Assembly (NCBI GenBank): GCA_018656555.1 | Contig: JABHZQ010000024.1 | Coordinates: 1 to 64,000, forward strand | DNA from: an archaeon | GTDB lineage: Archaea > Nanobdellota > Nanobdellia > SCGC-AAA011-G17 > GW2011-AR17 | DNA length: 64,000 nucleotides | Direction of reading: 5' to 3' | Notes under the pieces: model-generated | What the model was told of the DNA's origin: nothing | The model's database searches: none | The model's input: the letters and a program-made list of their open reading frames with translations, nothing else | Translations under genes and position numbers: made by a program | Shown: positions 45,308 to 53,656 of the stretch, in pieces | Layout of the letters: every line of letters starts with the position of its first letter | Position numbering within the stretch: the stretch's first letter is position 1

Positions 45308-46459
45308 ATGAATTTTGAAAAGAGGATTGTTATAGCTTTTAGTATAATTCTTGTCTTGATAGTCGGTCTTTCATTCTTAGATGGGTTTACAGGGTTTGTG
45401 GTGAATAGTTATGGTGGGGCTGTAGAATACCAAGATGCATTACCTGGAAACACAATCAAAGGAGATTTACTAGTTAATGTAGAAGGAGAAGGGATAATCA
45501 AAGAGGTTGTTGATGTTACTGGAGAGGTTGCAGATTGGGTAATACTTGAAGATACTAACTACATCTTTGTTCCAAATGTAGACAATAAAATCCCTTACAA
45601 AATTGTAGTACCTGAAGACGTTGAACCTGGAACTTACAAATTAAGATTCTCTGTAAGGTCTGTTCAAGATTTTGAAAAAGAGTCTATTCTTTCCAATCAA
45701 GTTGTGTCTAGCTTAGATGTATTAATCAGTATAGGTGAAGAAGAAGAAAATAGATTTACAATTAAGGAATTTGAAGTTTATGATTTTGAAGAAACAAACC
45801 AACTTGATTTCTTGTTAGAGATAGAAAATAAAGGGAATAATGAAGAAGACTTAGAAATAAGTGTGATCCTAACAGATTTAGAAGGAAACTACCTAACTGA
45901 AAAGAGATTTAGTGGAAAAATGTATGCTTTTGAAACTCAAGAGATAAAGTATGGATTTGCTCCAGAACTTGAAGCTGGAGATTATATCGCAGAGGCTTAT
46001 GTTCAAGTAGGTGATTTAAGAAAAAAAGAAACATCATTTTTCAAAGTTTACAAAGATGGACAAATGATTAAAAAAGCATCAATCTTAGGTACTGGAATCT
46101 ATGTAAAAAATGAGGAAGTGTTTGTCACAACAATTGTTAAAAATACTGGAGAGAGTGTCTTAGAACTATCTCTAACTGGAACAATAGAAGGAAGAGAAAC
46201 ACAAACAAGTACAGAGAGAATACATCCTGGAGATTATGAAACATTTGAGTATCAATATGGTGCATTTGAAGCAGGAGACTACCTTCTAACAACAGAAATA
46301 CTCGCTCATTCTGTGGTTTTAGGAGATCAACTAACAAATTTATATGTTTCAGATGAAGGTGTAGTAACTTTAGAAATAGGGTTTATCGGAATATTAATAT
46401 TAATTATTATCTCTCTAATCTCTTCCCATTTTTTATTAAAGAAGAGGTTAAAAAAATGA
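45308..46459 (+). CDS. Ig-like ectodomain membrane protein
   Basis: 383 aa. An N-terminal TM or signal helix (about 8-32), then an extracellular part made of three beta-sandwich domains (about 35-140, 150-250, 255-350), and a C-terminal TM helix with a basic tail (357-383). The middle domain (LTDLEGNYLTEKR, ELEAGDYIAEAY) resembles the C-terminal domains of the giant surface protein and its partner. First gene of a five-gene operon; the stop overlaps the next ATG. Confidence 0.75.
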   Translation: MNFEKRIVIAFSIILVLIVGLSFLDGFTGFVVNSYGGAVEYQDALPGNTIKGDLLVNVEGEGIIKEVVDVTGEVADWVILEDTNYIFVPNVDNKIPYKIVVPEDVEPGTYKLRFSVRSVQDFEKESILSNQVVSSLDVLISIGEEEENRFTIKEFEVYDFEETNQLDFLLEIENKGNNEEDLEISVILTDLEGNYLTEKRFSGKMYAFETQEIKYGFAPELEAGDYIAEAYVQVGDLRKKETSFFKVYKDGQMIKKASILGTGIYVKNEEVFVTTIVKNTGESVLELSLTGTIEGRETQTSTERIHPGDYETFEYQYGAFEAGDYLLTTEILAHSVVLGDQLTNLYVSDEGVVTLEIGFIGILILIIISLISSHFLLKKRLKK

Positions 46460-46575
46460 ATGACCTATTTATGTTGGGGGTTGGATTGGGAACATCAGCA
46501 TTAGGAACTATTTTTCTTGTCTATGCAAGAATAATAAAGAAAAAACTAAGAAGAAGAGTTCTACGGGGTGATTAA
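46456..46575 (+). CDS. 39-aa single-TM peptide
   Basis: Starts in ATGA overlap with the previous stop and ends inside the start of the rhomboid gene, so it is placed as a translated link in the operon. One TM helix (about residues 4-24, Gly-rich) with a strongly basic C terminus KKKLRRRVLRGD. Function unknown; may be a small subunit of the membrane proteins on either side. Confidence 0.6.
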   Translation: MNDLFMLGVGLGTSALGTIFLVYARIIKKKLRRRVLRGD

Positions 46576-47134
46576 TATTAAAAAATTGATAGTACTCTTA
46601 ATAACATTTCTTGTTACCATTGTAGCTATATTTGTAGCATTACCAAGTGCAGTCAATTTACTTGGGTTCTCAGGAGAACAATTCTTTGGTGGGGAATTAT
46701 GGCGAATTCTAACTTTTCCATTAACTCACGCTACTAGTGCACATCTAATTGAAAATGTTGTGGCTTTATTCATAGTCTCTCTCTTAATGCTAGAATTTAA
46801 ATTAAGTACAAAGGATACAGCATACCTCTTCATGGGCTCTTCTGTGTTAGTTGCATTTGTTGTTGGACTAATTTTACCCTCTGTGATTATAGTTGGTGCA
46901 TCATTAGGACTTTATGCTTTGTATGGGGGGTTAACAATAAGGGGGAAAGAATATGTGCCATTATACATAACTTGGGGTTTAATAGGAATAGTAATCTTTT
47001 TAAATTTCGTTTACTGCATTAAGTATGGGACTGGTTTGGAACAACCCATATTTCACACTATTGGGTTTGTAGCGGGTGTTACATTTTTAGGTGTAAAAGA
47101 TAAATTAAAAAGAAAAAAGAGGATCTTTAAATGA
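46568..47134 (+). CDS. Rhomboid-family intramembrane serine protease-like protein
   Basis: 188 aa, six TM helices. Family marks: WRILTFPLTHATSAHLIENV (rhomboid TM2 pattern with H-x3-N), VGASLGLYALYG with the candidate catalytic serine (GAS; the usual GASG is altered to GASL) and FHTIGFVAG with the candidate catalytic histidine. A GTG start at 46568 overlaps the 39-aa gene by 8 nt. It may cleave membrane proteins encoded beside it. Family assignment is by motifs only. Confidence 0.68.
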   Translation: MINIKKLIVLLITFLVTIVAIFVALPSAVNLLGFSGEQFFGGELWRILTFPLTHATSAHLIENVVALFIVSLLMLEFKLSTKDTAYLFMGSSVLVAFVVGLILPSVIIVGASLGLYALYGGLTIRGKEYVPLYITWGLIGIVIFLNFVYCIKYGTGLEQPIFHTIGFVAGVTFLGVKDKLKRKKRIFK

Positions 47135-47871
47135 AAAAAGTAAGTGTCGGAGTAAAGGGTGTTGATGCACTCTTATTTGGTGGATTTCCCGAGAGAAAAA
47201 GTATTTTAGTTACTGGAAATTGTGGTACTGGAAAAACAATTTTTGCATCACATTTCATGAACTATGGTGGAGGTGTTTACATTTCTTTTGAACAAGATAA
47301 AGAAAAATTATTTGGTGATTTAAAAGAAATAGGAATAGATTTTAAAAAATTAGAAGATCAAGATAAGTTAAGGGTTTTGGGTGGAAATTTAGTTGGAATA
47401 CAAAAACTAAAAGAAAAAAGAAGAGCAAGTGCTGAAGATATAATTGAAGAAATTCTAGAGGTTGTTGAAGAAATTGGTGCAAAAAGAGTGGTTATTGACT
47501 CAATCAACCTATTCCTTATGTTATTTGATACTGATAAAGAAAGAAGAAACGTACTCTATGAATTAAATTATGCTCTACAACAGGTTGGCTGTACAATTGT
47601 AATGACTTGTGAACTTCCTGAACACAGTCAAAAATTAAGTTGGTTTGGATTTGAAGAATTTATAGCTGATGGTGTAGTTGTACTAAAAAGAGATTATAAA
47701 AAAGATTTAAATTTAAACAAAAGGTACTTAGAGATAGTAAAATTAAGAGGGAGTGATTTCAAGGAAGGAAATTTTCCATTAAGAATTACTAATGAAGGTC
47801 TTAAGGTTTATATGAATGATCCAAATGATGAATTTTTTTACAATGAGGTGAAAGAAAATGGGAAAAGTTGA
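47131..47871 (+). CDS. KaiC-like RecA-fold ATPase
   Basis: 246 aa. Walker A GNCGTGKT near residue 30, YISFEQ, and RVVIDSIN as Walker B, the single-domain KaiC/RadA-like pattern. The start overlaps the rhomboid stop by 4 nt and its end overlaps the next KaiC-like gene by 14 nt. In archaea such ATPases act in signalling or motility control; here the neighbours suggest a link with membrane proteins. Confidence 0.85.
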   Translation: MKKVSVGVKGVDALLFGGFPERKSILVTGNCGTGKTIFASHFMNYGGGVYISFEQDKEKLFGDLKEIGIDFKKLEDQDKLRVLGGNLVGIQKLKEKRRASAEDIIEEILEVVEEIGAKRVVIDSINLFLMLFDTDKERRNVLYELNYALQQVGCTIVMTCELPEHSQKLSWFGFEEFIADGVVVLKRDYKKDLNLNKRYLEIVKLRGSDFKEGNFPLRITNEGLKVYMNDPNDEFFYNEVKENGKS

Positions 47872-48556
47872 AAGAGTAGCTACAAATATTCCAGGTTTCG
47901 ATAAAATGATAGATGGGGGGTTTGTAAAAAACTCACTAAATCTAGTTTCTGGAGGACCAGGAACAGGAAAGACCATATTTGCTATGCAATTTTTATTAGA
48001 AGGTGTGAAAGTAGGACAAAAAGGCCTATTTATTTCTTTTGAAGAAGAATTTGATAATCTAATGGGGGATGCAATGGTTTTTGGTTGGGATTTTAGAAAA
48101 CTAGAGAAACAAGAAAAATGTTTTTTCTTCACCTGTAAACCTATGGAAGAACCAAATCTCCAAATGAAAATATCTGAGATTATCAAAGGAAACAAAATAA
48201 CCAGAGTAGTAATAGATTCTATTTCTGTATTCGCAATGATGTTTAAGGAGGATGCATATAGAATTAGAAAAGAATTCTATAAACTAGCAGATTTCTTAAA
48301 AAAAATGGGGTGTACTGTTTTATTGACATCAGAGATCCCAGGAGAAGCACCTCTGGATATTTCATCTGGTGGAGGATCATTGAGTAGAGATGGAATTATA
48401 GAGTTCATAGCAGACAGTATAATCACTGTACACAACTCAGGTATTGGTGGAGAAGGTGATCGAGCTATAAGAGTTCTAAAAATGAGAAGAACAGATCACA
48501 CTAAAGGTCCAGTACCCATGAATATAACAAAAAAAGGAATGCAAATTCTAGATTAA
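47858..48556 (+). CDS. KaiC-like RecA-fold ATPase
   Basis: 232 aa. Walker A GGPGTGKT near residue 33, LFISFEEE, RVVIDSISVFAM as Walker B, and a full C-terminal strand set. It is more canonical than its upstream neighbour (NIPGFDKMIDGGF start). GAGGTG precedes its ATG. The pair may form a hetero-oligomer. Its last 4 nt overlap the convergent operon at 48553. Confidence 0.88.
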   Translation: MGKVERVATNIPGFDKMIDGGFVKNSLNLVSGGPGTGKTIFAMQFLLEGVKVGQKGLFISFEEEFDNLMGDAMVFGWDFRKLEKQEKCFFFTCKPMEEPNLQMKISEIIKGNKITRVVIDSISVFAMMFKEDAYRIRKEFYKLADFLKKMGCTVLLTSEIPGEAPLDISSGGGSLSRDGIIEFIADSIITVHNSGIGGEGDRAIRVLKMRRTDHTKGPVPMNITKKGMQILD

Positions 48557-49008
48557 TTTCTTATATCTTTTATTTTATTCCAATCATCAACACCTAGAGA
48601 CTGATCTTGCTCATCATTAACTTCTAAAGAGTCTAAGAACATATCTGTTTGTGGGCCTGTAGGTAGTATCTTTTTCATTGTTAGCTTTAGGGCTTCACAG
48701 AAATCATTTGCTCTTTTCCTCTGTGGAAAATGGGCAGTCAATGCAACCGGAGCCTCTACCATTATTTCAAAAAATCCAGACTTCTTAAACATAAACCTTT
48801 CATAAGACTTCTCCCCAATAACATCCATTCCCAAATAAGAGATATCTTCTTTAAAATTTTTCTCAAGCAAGTTAACAAACTTTTCAAGTTCTTTTTTTGC
48901 TCTATCTTGCTCTTTAAAATTGTCTTGTAAATTCTTTGTTGTCTTTATCACAAATGGCAGTTGCTCATTTATATCTAACGCCGATATGAAAATATGTTTT
49001 GTATTCAT
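48553..49008 (-). CDS. Unknown 151-aa protein of the FIST-LuxE-LuxC operon
   Basis: Soluble alpha+beta protein. N-terminal strand KHIFISALDI, a charged helix (residues 25-55), then EIMVEAPVALTAHFPQRKRAN and an acidic C-terminal part. The start overlaps the stop of the LuxC-like gene (ATGA) with GAGGTG upstream, so it is the last gene of the operon. No family recognised. Confidence 0.68.
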   Translation of the reverse strand: MNTKHIFISALDINEQLPFVIKTTKNLQDNFKEQDRAKKELEKFVNLLEKNFKEDISYLGMDVIGEKSYERFMFKKSGFFEIMVEAPVALTAHFPQRKRANDFCEALKLTMKKILPTGPQTDMFLDSLEVNDEQDQSLGVDDWNKIKDIRN

Positions 49009-50333
49009 GCTTCAACACCTCTTAATTCTCTTTGCATATCAATTCCTTGATGCTCATCTCCTTCTACAAACATAGGAGACCTATTAACATGTAGGTGGTA
49101 AACTAATCCACCAAATGTTTCCTCTATTCTACCACTCTCTAATTGATCCCCTCTTGCAAAAACACTTCCAGCCATATGTCTACTATATCTACCATCAGTA
49201 TCTGCCATCATTGCCATCTGGGCCTTTCCTAAACCCTTTATTGCAGCATCAACATCTTCAAAAACAGTAATAGCTGTAATATAGGCTTCTGGAACAGGTC
49301 TCCAAAAAAATGGATTTGGTTTAACATTAAAAGCACCAGTACTCAATCTTAATACTACGCCTCTTTCAAAATCTACAAGTTTCAATCTTTGATTTTCAGG
49401 ATGTAAAAGACTTGTATTACCCCACATTAAACCCATATTTACCCTATCTCTTGCATCTCTTAAAACATCTCTTGCAAATAGACTTCCTGTTGTTCCTTCT
49501 TCTAAAATATTTCCATGAACTAGTGAATCATATTCCTCAATAACTGCAGCTGCTAATTTTGCATATTCTGCTTCACCAATAACCACATAGTTTCTTGCAG
49601 CTAAACAAGAATCTGGTGCCATTATAGAATCTCTTAAATGCGGTAGAGCTGCTTCAACATCTAAAACTAAGGCCCTAGATCTATCTGCATGGAATTCTAT
49701 CTTATGTTCCAATCTTAGATCAGTAGCCCCCATTAGAATAGGGCATTGAACTCTTTCCATAGCACCTAACAACTCTGGAGATTCTCTTTCAGTATCCCCA
49801 TAAATAAGATGTACAAACTTACCCAAGTCTGGAACGCTTGCCATTACTTGAGTATAAATATCATAAGTTAACAAGGGTTCTCTACCACTAACTTTAATTG
49901 TTGTAGGAGAACCAGCTAAAACAGCATGAGCTAAGAAAAATAAAGGTTCCATTGGATCATTTGGGGGTAAGGAAACAAAAGTAGTTTTACCTTTTCCATT
50001 AAAATCATATTGTCTTTTTAATCTTTGTACCATATCTAATCCATCTTGTAGTCTACTACCAATCCATGAAACTGGTTTTCCAGTCATTGCAGCATATGCT
50101 TGTAAAACCCGTTCAGAAACTTCATAATTCCCAAGCGCATCCAAGATATCAGATCTAGTTTCATCACTTGGTATTTCAGCCCTGTCCATAACATCACCCA
50201 GTCTTTGTCTTACATTTCCAGGAAATCTTGGAAGTTCAAATCCAACATTATAACCTCTATCTCTAAATGGTCCACTAACTTCAAAACTCTCTCCATTTAT
50301 TCTTTCCCCACCAATCATATGATATAATTTCAT
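49005..50333 (-). CDS. LuxC-like acyl reductase (aldehyde dehydrogenase superfamily)
   Basis: 442 aa from the ATG at 50333 (a GTG three codons earlier is possible). LuxC enzymes reduce activated acids (acyl-CoA or acyl-enzyme) to aldehydes with NADPH. Visible: FVSLPPNDPMEPLFFLAHAVL and GSPTTIKVSGREPL (nucleotide-binding part), MAPDSCLAARNYVVIG with the likely catalytic Cys near residue 243, and FWRPVPEAYIT later. Follows directly on the PaaK/LuxE-like gene. Lys is scarce (about 13) and Arg frequent, unlike most genes here, which suggests transfer or special constraint. Confidence 0.72.
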   Translation of the reverse strand: MKLYHMIGGERINGESFEVSGPFRDRGYNVGFELPRFPGNVRQRLGDVMDRAEIPSDETRSDILDALGNYEVSERVLQAYAAMTGKPVSWIGSRLQDGLDMVQRLKRQYDFNGKGKTTFVSLPPNDPMEPLFFLAHAVLAGSPTTIKVSGREPLLTYDIYTQVMASVPDLGKFVHLIYGDTERESPELLGAMERVQCPILMGATDLRLEHKIEFHADRSRALVLDVEAALPHLRDSIMAPDSCLAARNYVVIGEAEYAKLAAAVIEEYDSLVHGNILEEGTTGSLFARDVLRDARDRVNMGLMWGNTSLLHPENQRLKLVDFERGVVLRLSTGAFNVKPNPFFWRPVPEAYITAITVFEDVDAAIKGLGKAQMAMMADTDGRYSRHMAGSVFARGDQLESGRIEETFGGLVYHLHVNRSPMFVEGDEHQGIDMQRELRGVEA

Positions 50334-50334
50334 T

Positions 50335-51717
50335 TTAAACACTCAGTGCATCAGCTGCACATGAATTACCTCCCACAATACCTTTACTACTTGGAAATCT
50401 ATGGATATTTAAGTAACCACCATCAGTTCTTGTTGTTAAATCCATAGCATTACCTAAATACATTGAACCTGTACCATGTAATCCAAAAATACTCATTATT
50501 CCCTCTTCCCCAACAGCCACTTTTTGAACACCAGGATTTAAATATTTAAACACTAATCCTGCAGTTGGATAATGTAATGAAGTTAAGTTATTAACATTTC
50601 CAGGAAAAATATGTCCAGAAGTTGCTAGGGCCATACATTCAGTAGACCCCCAAGTTGTTGAAACCACAATACCTGCATTCTGTAACTCTTCATAAGCAAA
50701 TTCGGGAACAGTATAACCTGTCAGGAAAGCATGCTGTACTTCATTAAATCTTTCTGGATCTTCTCTAAATATTCTCATAAAAGATAGACCCATTCCTTTA
50801 GCACCACTTGCCCCTCCCTCTTCAACTGGTTGCACTGCTTCTATTATTGCAATATTATGATATTTAATATAAGACCTAATTCCTTCTCTTAGAGTTCCAG
50901 CAAATCTATCTGCAGCCTCAAAGTCTTTTCTATCACTAGCTTTTTTAAATTCAGAAACTGCAGTAGCATATTTTCTACCTTGACTTCTAATCCAAGTAAA
51001 AATATCTTCTTTAGAATGGAATGGCATTCCCATAAGAGAGGCTGCTCTTTGTAATTGTAATCCACCTTTGTGAGTAGGTGCATACATACAAGCAATATGT
51101 TGTCCTTCTCTAAAACCATTCATATACAAACCCCTTACTAAGGCCCAAGTTTCCATCTCTACAGTTAGGTAAGATAGTTTTGTAAATGTAGAATCACCTT
51201 CACTAGCACCAGAACCAAAGACCAACATCCTATCTGCAAGTACATCTGGGCCACCATACCAATGTAGAATTTCTTCATGATTAGGATTAGCTCTTTCTTG
51301 TCTTGCAATTAATTCTTGAATATTGCCTGGAACTAATAAGTCTGGATTTTTCAATAATGATTTTCTAAATCCTTGTAATCCATCTGTACCATTCCCTCCT
51401 GAACCTTCAATATCATCTTTTACAATAACAGGTAATTGATCAAATTGTTCAAGAGATTCAATTGTTCCAGGTTGAACTCTAGACCACAAAGGATGATCTC
51501 TATAGTATTCAACCTCTTTAACTGCAGTAGTAATAACATTTCTTAAGACTCCACCTAAAACTCTATCTCTTTCACTAGGATCCATAAGATCCCATTCAGG
51601 AGACCCAGCTAAATGTACTGGAATATCTCTTGGGTCAATGTTATATTTGTCAGCCTGTCGTCTAAGAAAATCTTCTAATGTTCCTTTTCCTCTTAAATAA
51701 AATGGTAATTCATTCAT
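50335..51717 (-). CDS. PaaK/LuxE-like acid-activating (ANL superfamily) enzyme
   Basis: 460 aa. Adenylate-forming enzymes of this branch activate a carboxylic acid (phenylacetate-CoA ligase, F390 synthetase, LuxE). Visible: FGSGASEGDSTFTKLSY near residue 167 in place of the SGTTG phosphate loop, a central NIAIIEAVQPVE, VSTTWGSTECMA near 355 (the YGxTE motif) and RTDGGY near 430. The start overlaps the FIST gene stop by 4 nt and it ends 1 nt before the LuxC-like gene, so acid activation and reduction are made together. Substrate not known. Confidence 0.75.
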   Translation of the reverse strand: MNELPFYLRGKGTLEDFLRRQADKYNIDPRDIPVHLAGSPEWDLMDPSERDRVLGGVLRNVITTAVKEVEYYRDHPLWSRVQPGTIESLEQFDQLPVIVKDDIEGSGGNGTDGLQGFRKSLLKNPDLLVPGNIQELIARQERANPNHEEILHWYGGPDVLADRMLVFGSGASEGDSTFTKLSYLTVEMETWALVRGLYMNGFREGQHIACMYAPTHKGGLQLQRAASLMGMPFHSKEDIFTWIRSQGRKYATAVSEFKKASDRKDFEAADRFAGTLREGIRSYIKYHNIAIIEAVQPVEEGGASGAKGMGLSFMRIFREDPERFNEVQHAFLTGYTVPEFAYEELQNAGIVVSTTWGSTECMALATSGHIFPGNVNNLTSLHYPTAGLVFKYLNPGVQKVAVGEEGIMSIFGLHGTGSMYLGNAMDLTTRTDGGYLNIHRFPSSKGIVGGNSCAADALSV

Positions 51718-53012
51718 TTAGACAACAACCTATTGTAGATGTTAAACACATTTGTACACAAATGATGGAAATGACAAGTTTCGGCTGGCTTTGAACCAAT
51801 CTCTCCAAAACTACAAAAACCAAACAATGGTGCCTTGTGCAATCCACTTAACTGTTTCAATTCTTTACTGTAACTTTTCTTGTCTAATACTCTTCTTCTT
51901 GAAGAACAAGAAACAAGGAACCTAAATGCAGGTTCTTCTTTAATTTTTACATGCTTACTCAAATCACTACTTAATTCCTTATTAGCTTGCATCAATTGTT
52001 TATTATCTTCAAGATTCATAACAAAAATTGGAGTATTTCTCGTGAAAGGAGCAATATATGCAAGTCCTTCAGGATGAGGTACTCCTCCTGCTCTCATAAC
52101 AATGTTTCCATAACCATCTGGGAAACCAAGAGGATACTTCTGTGTATAAAATAAAAGTTTGTCAGTAAACTCTTTTTTTGTAACTCCAATGTTTTTTGCA
52201 TACCAATCAATAATTGGTGTTTCATTAATTTCTTGTACAACAAAGCCACCACCTGTAACTTTAGAGATATACCCTAAGTGATTCAATGGTTTTGCTCCGT
52301 GTGCAATAGATCCGGCATAACTTAAACCAGTACATGCAAAAGCAGTCACTAATCCATCTTTCATTATTTTTCCAGAATGGAATGTAACAATTTCATATGG
52401 AATGTTCTTGAAAACATTATCCATGTCAGAACCAAGACTTCCACCAAACACAGGGATATAATGTCCAATTCTTTCACCAATTCCATCAATGATCAAATCT
52501 TCATTACCCATTCTTGTTGGTTGATACCCTCTTGTCAGCGCAAAGACAAAGAAAGAAGGAGTTCTAATCAACTCAGTAACATTTCCTTTCTTAACTCTTG
52601 AAAACGCCATGTAAGAATCAATATATGTGTCTAGCTTAATCTTTTGCACAGCTTTCTCAATAGTAGCTGAAGCTAATTTCTTTGGATTTTTTGAAATATT
52701 ATCCACAGAAGATACTCCAAAGTGCAAATAGTTTGAATAAAATGAAGTTATAACAATTCCTTCAGGATACATACCATCTTTGTAGATTACAGCGTCTGTA
52801 GATCCACCAATGAATTCAGTTCCTTTAAATTTCTCCATCAAGACTTTATTTATCTCTTTTGGATTATAGTTACCTGCATAAAAAATTAAAGTTAAATCTG
52901 GGGCTTTCCCCTTTAGTTCTTTTAGTGCTTTTTCAGCTGCTTCAGTTGTTGCTTTATATGAATCAGTATTTTTTGAGAAGCCAACTCCTGTTTGCATTAA
53001 ATTTTTTACCAT
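51714..53012 (-). CDS. FIST-domain sensor protein
   Basis: 432 aa. FIST N domain (about residues 1-215) with TGVGFSKNTDSYKAT, FYAGNYNP and IGGSTDAVIYKDG, then FGGSLGSDM; FIST C domain (about 225-420) with PLGFPDG and the HKAPLFGFCSFGEIG end that is diagnostic of FIST proteins. FIST domains bind small ligands in signalling. The ATG at 53012 is chosen over GTG 53021 because GAGGTGA lies 5 nt before it. No kinase or methyl-acceptor domain is fused, so it should work as a separate sensor. Confidence 0.9.
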   Translation of the reverse strand: MVKNLMQTGVGFSKNTDSYKATTEAAEKALKELKGKAPDLTLIFYAGNYNPKEINKVLMEKFKGTEFIGGSTDAVIYKDGMYPEGIVITSFYSNYLHFGVSSVDNISKNPKKLASATIEKAVQKIKLDTYIDSYMAFSRVKKGNVTELIRTPSFFVFALTRGYQPTRMGNEDLIIDGIGERIGHYIPVFGGSLGSDMDNVFKNIPYEIVTFHSGKIMKDGLVTAFACTGLSYAGSIAHGAKPLNHLGYISKVTGGGFVVQEINETPIIDWYAKNIGVTKKEFTDKLLFYTQKYPLGFPDGYGNIVMRAGGVPHPEGLAYIAPFTRNTPIFVMNLEDNKQLMQANKELSSDLSKHVKIKEEPAFRFLVSCSSRRRVLDKKSYSKELKQLSGLHKAPLFGFCSFGEIGSKPAETCHFHHLCTNVFNIYNRLLSK

Positions 53013-53017
53013 TTCTT

Positions 53018-53500
53018 TCACCTCTTGTTAATTATGAATTGTGTTGAGCCCATCCTACAAGGCTTTGTTTCAACTTTTACGTCTGCTTTGAATAAAAATG
53101 TGAACATACCATCCAATGCAGCCTCTAATAGACAAGGGTTACTTTTTTCTTTTGCACACCCATTACACATTGGCGAATTAGAAACATTAAGAATAGCTAT
53201 TTTTTTACTATTATCTAACTTTAAAATCTGAAACTGTCCTAATCCAAATGTTTCAAATATATCTTGGCTTGATTTAACAATTCCAGAACTAGTAGAACCC
53301 ATCTTTTTAGCATAGGTTTTCATAGTATCATGAATATTGGTTTTTACAATATTATAGACCTTATCATGATCAATAAGTTGGAGTTCAGCCATCAAATTAG
53401 AAGGGAGCATTATCTGTGTTTGTCCCAGAATTTCAATTTTTCCTTTATCTATTGCAAATTGTCTAACAAACAACAATTTCTTTAAAAATGGTGATAACAT
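53018..53500 (-). CDS. V4R-like ligand-binding protein
   Basis: 160 aa. The C-terminal half has the V4R (4-vinyl reductase-type) pattern: MCNGCAKEKSNPC, then EAALDGMFTFLF, then VKVETKPCRMGSTQFII. The cysteines could hold a metal. The N-terminal half is alpha/beta with no known motif. First gene of the operon, 5 nt before the FIST gene. TATA-like TTTATATATAAATA lies upstream on this strand near 53527-53540. V4R assignment rests on motifs only. Confidence 0.65.
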   Translation of the reverse strand: MLSPFLKKLLFVRQFAIDKGKIEILGQTQIMLPSNLMAELQLIDHDKVYNIVKTNIHDTMKTYAKKMGSTSSGIVKSSQDIFETFGLGQFQILKLDNSKKIAILNVSNSPMCNGCAKEKSNPCLLEAALDGMFTFLFKADVKVETKPCRMGSTQFIINKR

Positions 53501-53581
53501 AGTCCTTCTTACTATAATTGTAATTATTTATATATAAATATTTGTATAAATCCAAAATTTAGGTTCTTTATTACAATAAAC

Positions 53582-53590
53582 CTTATAAAC
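53582..53590 (+). promoter_or_regulatory. TATA box of the nrdR-nrdD-nrdG operon
   Basis: CTTATAAAC, with expected transcription start near 53610, which lies inside the first NrdR box. Binding there would block the promoter. Confidence 0.55.
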
Positions 53591-53598
53591 CACTTAAT

Positions 53599-53614
53599 AT
53601 ACGATATGTTGTGG
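53599..53614 (+). promoter_or_regulatory. NrdR box 1
   Basis: ATACGATATGTTGTGG matches the 16-bp NrdR consensus (aCACwAtATaTwGTGt) at 12 of 16 positions. It lies 32 bp before box 2, about three helical turns, as in bacterial tandem NrdR sites. Confidence 0.6.
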
Positions 53615-53630
53615 GTCAAATAGATCCAAC

Positions 53631-53646
53631 ACACAACGGGTTGTGT
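53631..53646 (+). promoter_or_regulatory. NrdR box 2
   Basis: ACACAACGGGTTGTGT is a near-perfect palindrome with both arms (ACACAA, TTGTGT) fitting the NrdR consensus; only the centre differs. It lies 10 nt before the nrdR ATG. Confidence 0.65.
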
Positions 53647-53656
53647 TCACTGAACA

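Noticed and set aside
48553-53500. Bioluminescence lux operon
   Set aside because: No LuxA/LuxB or LuxD homologue; only LuxC- and LuxE-like enzymes are present, with sensors.
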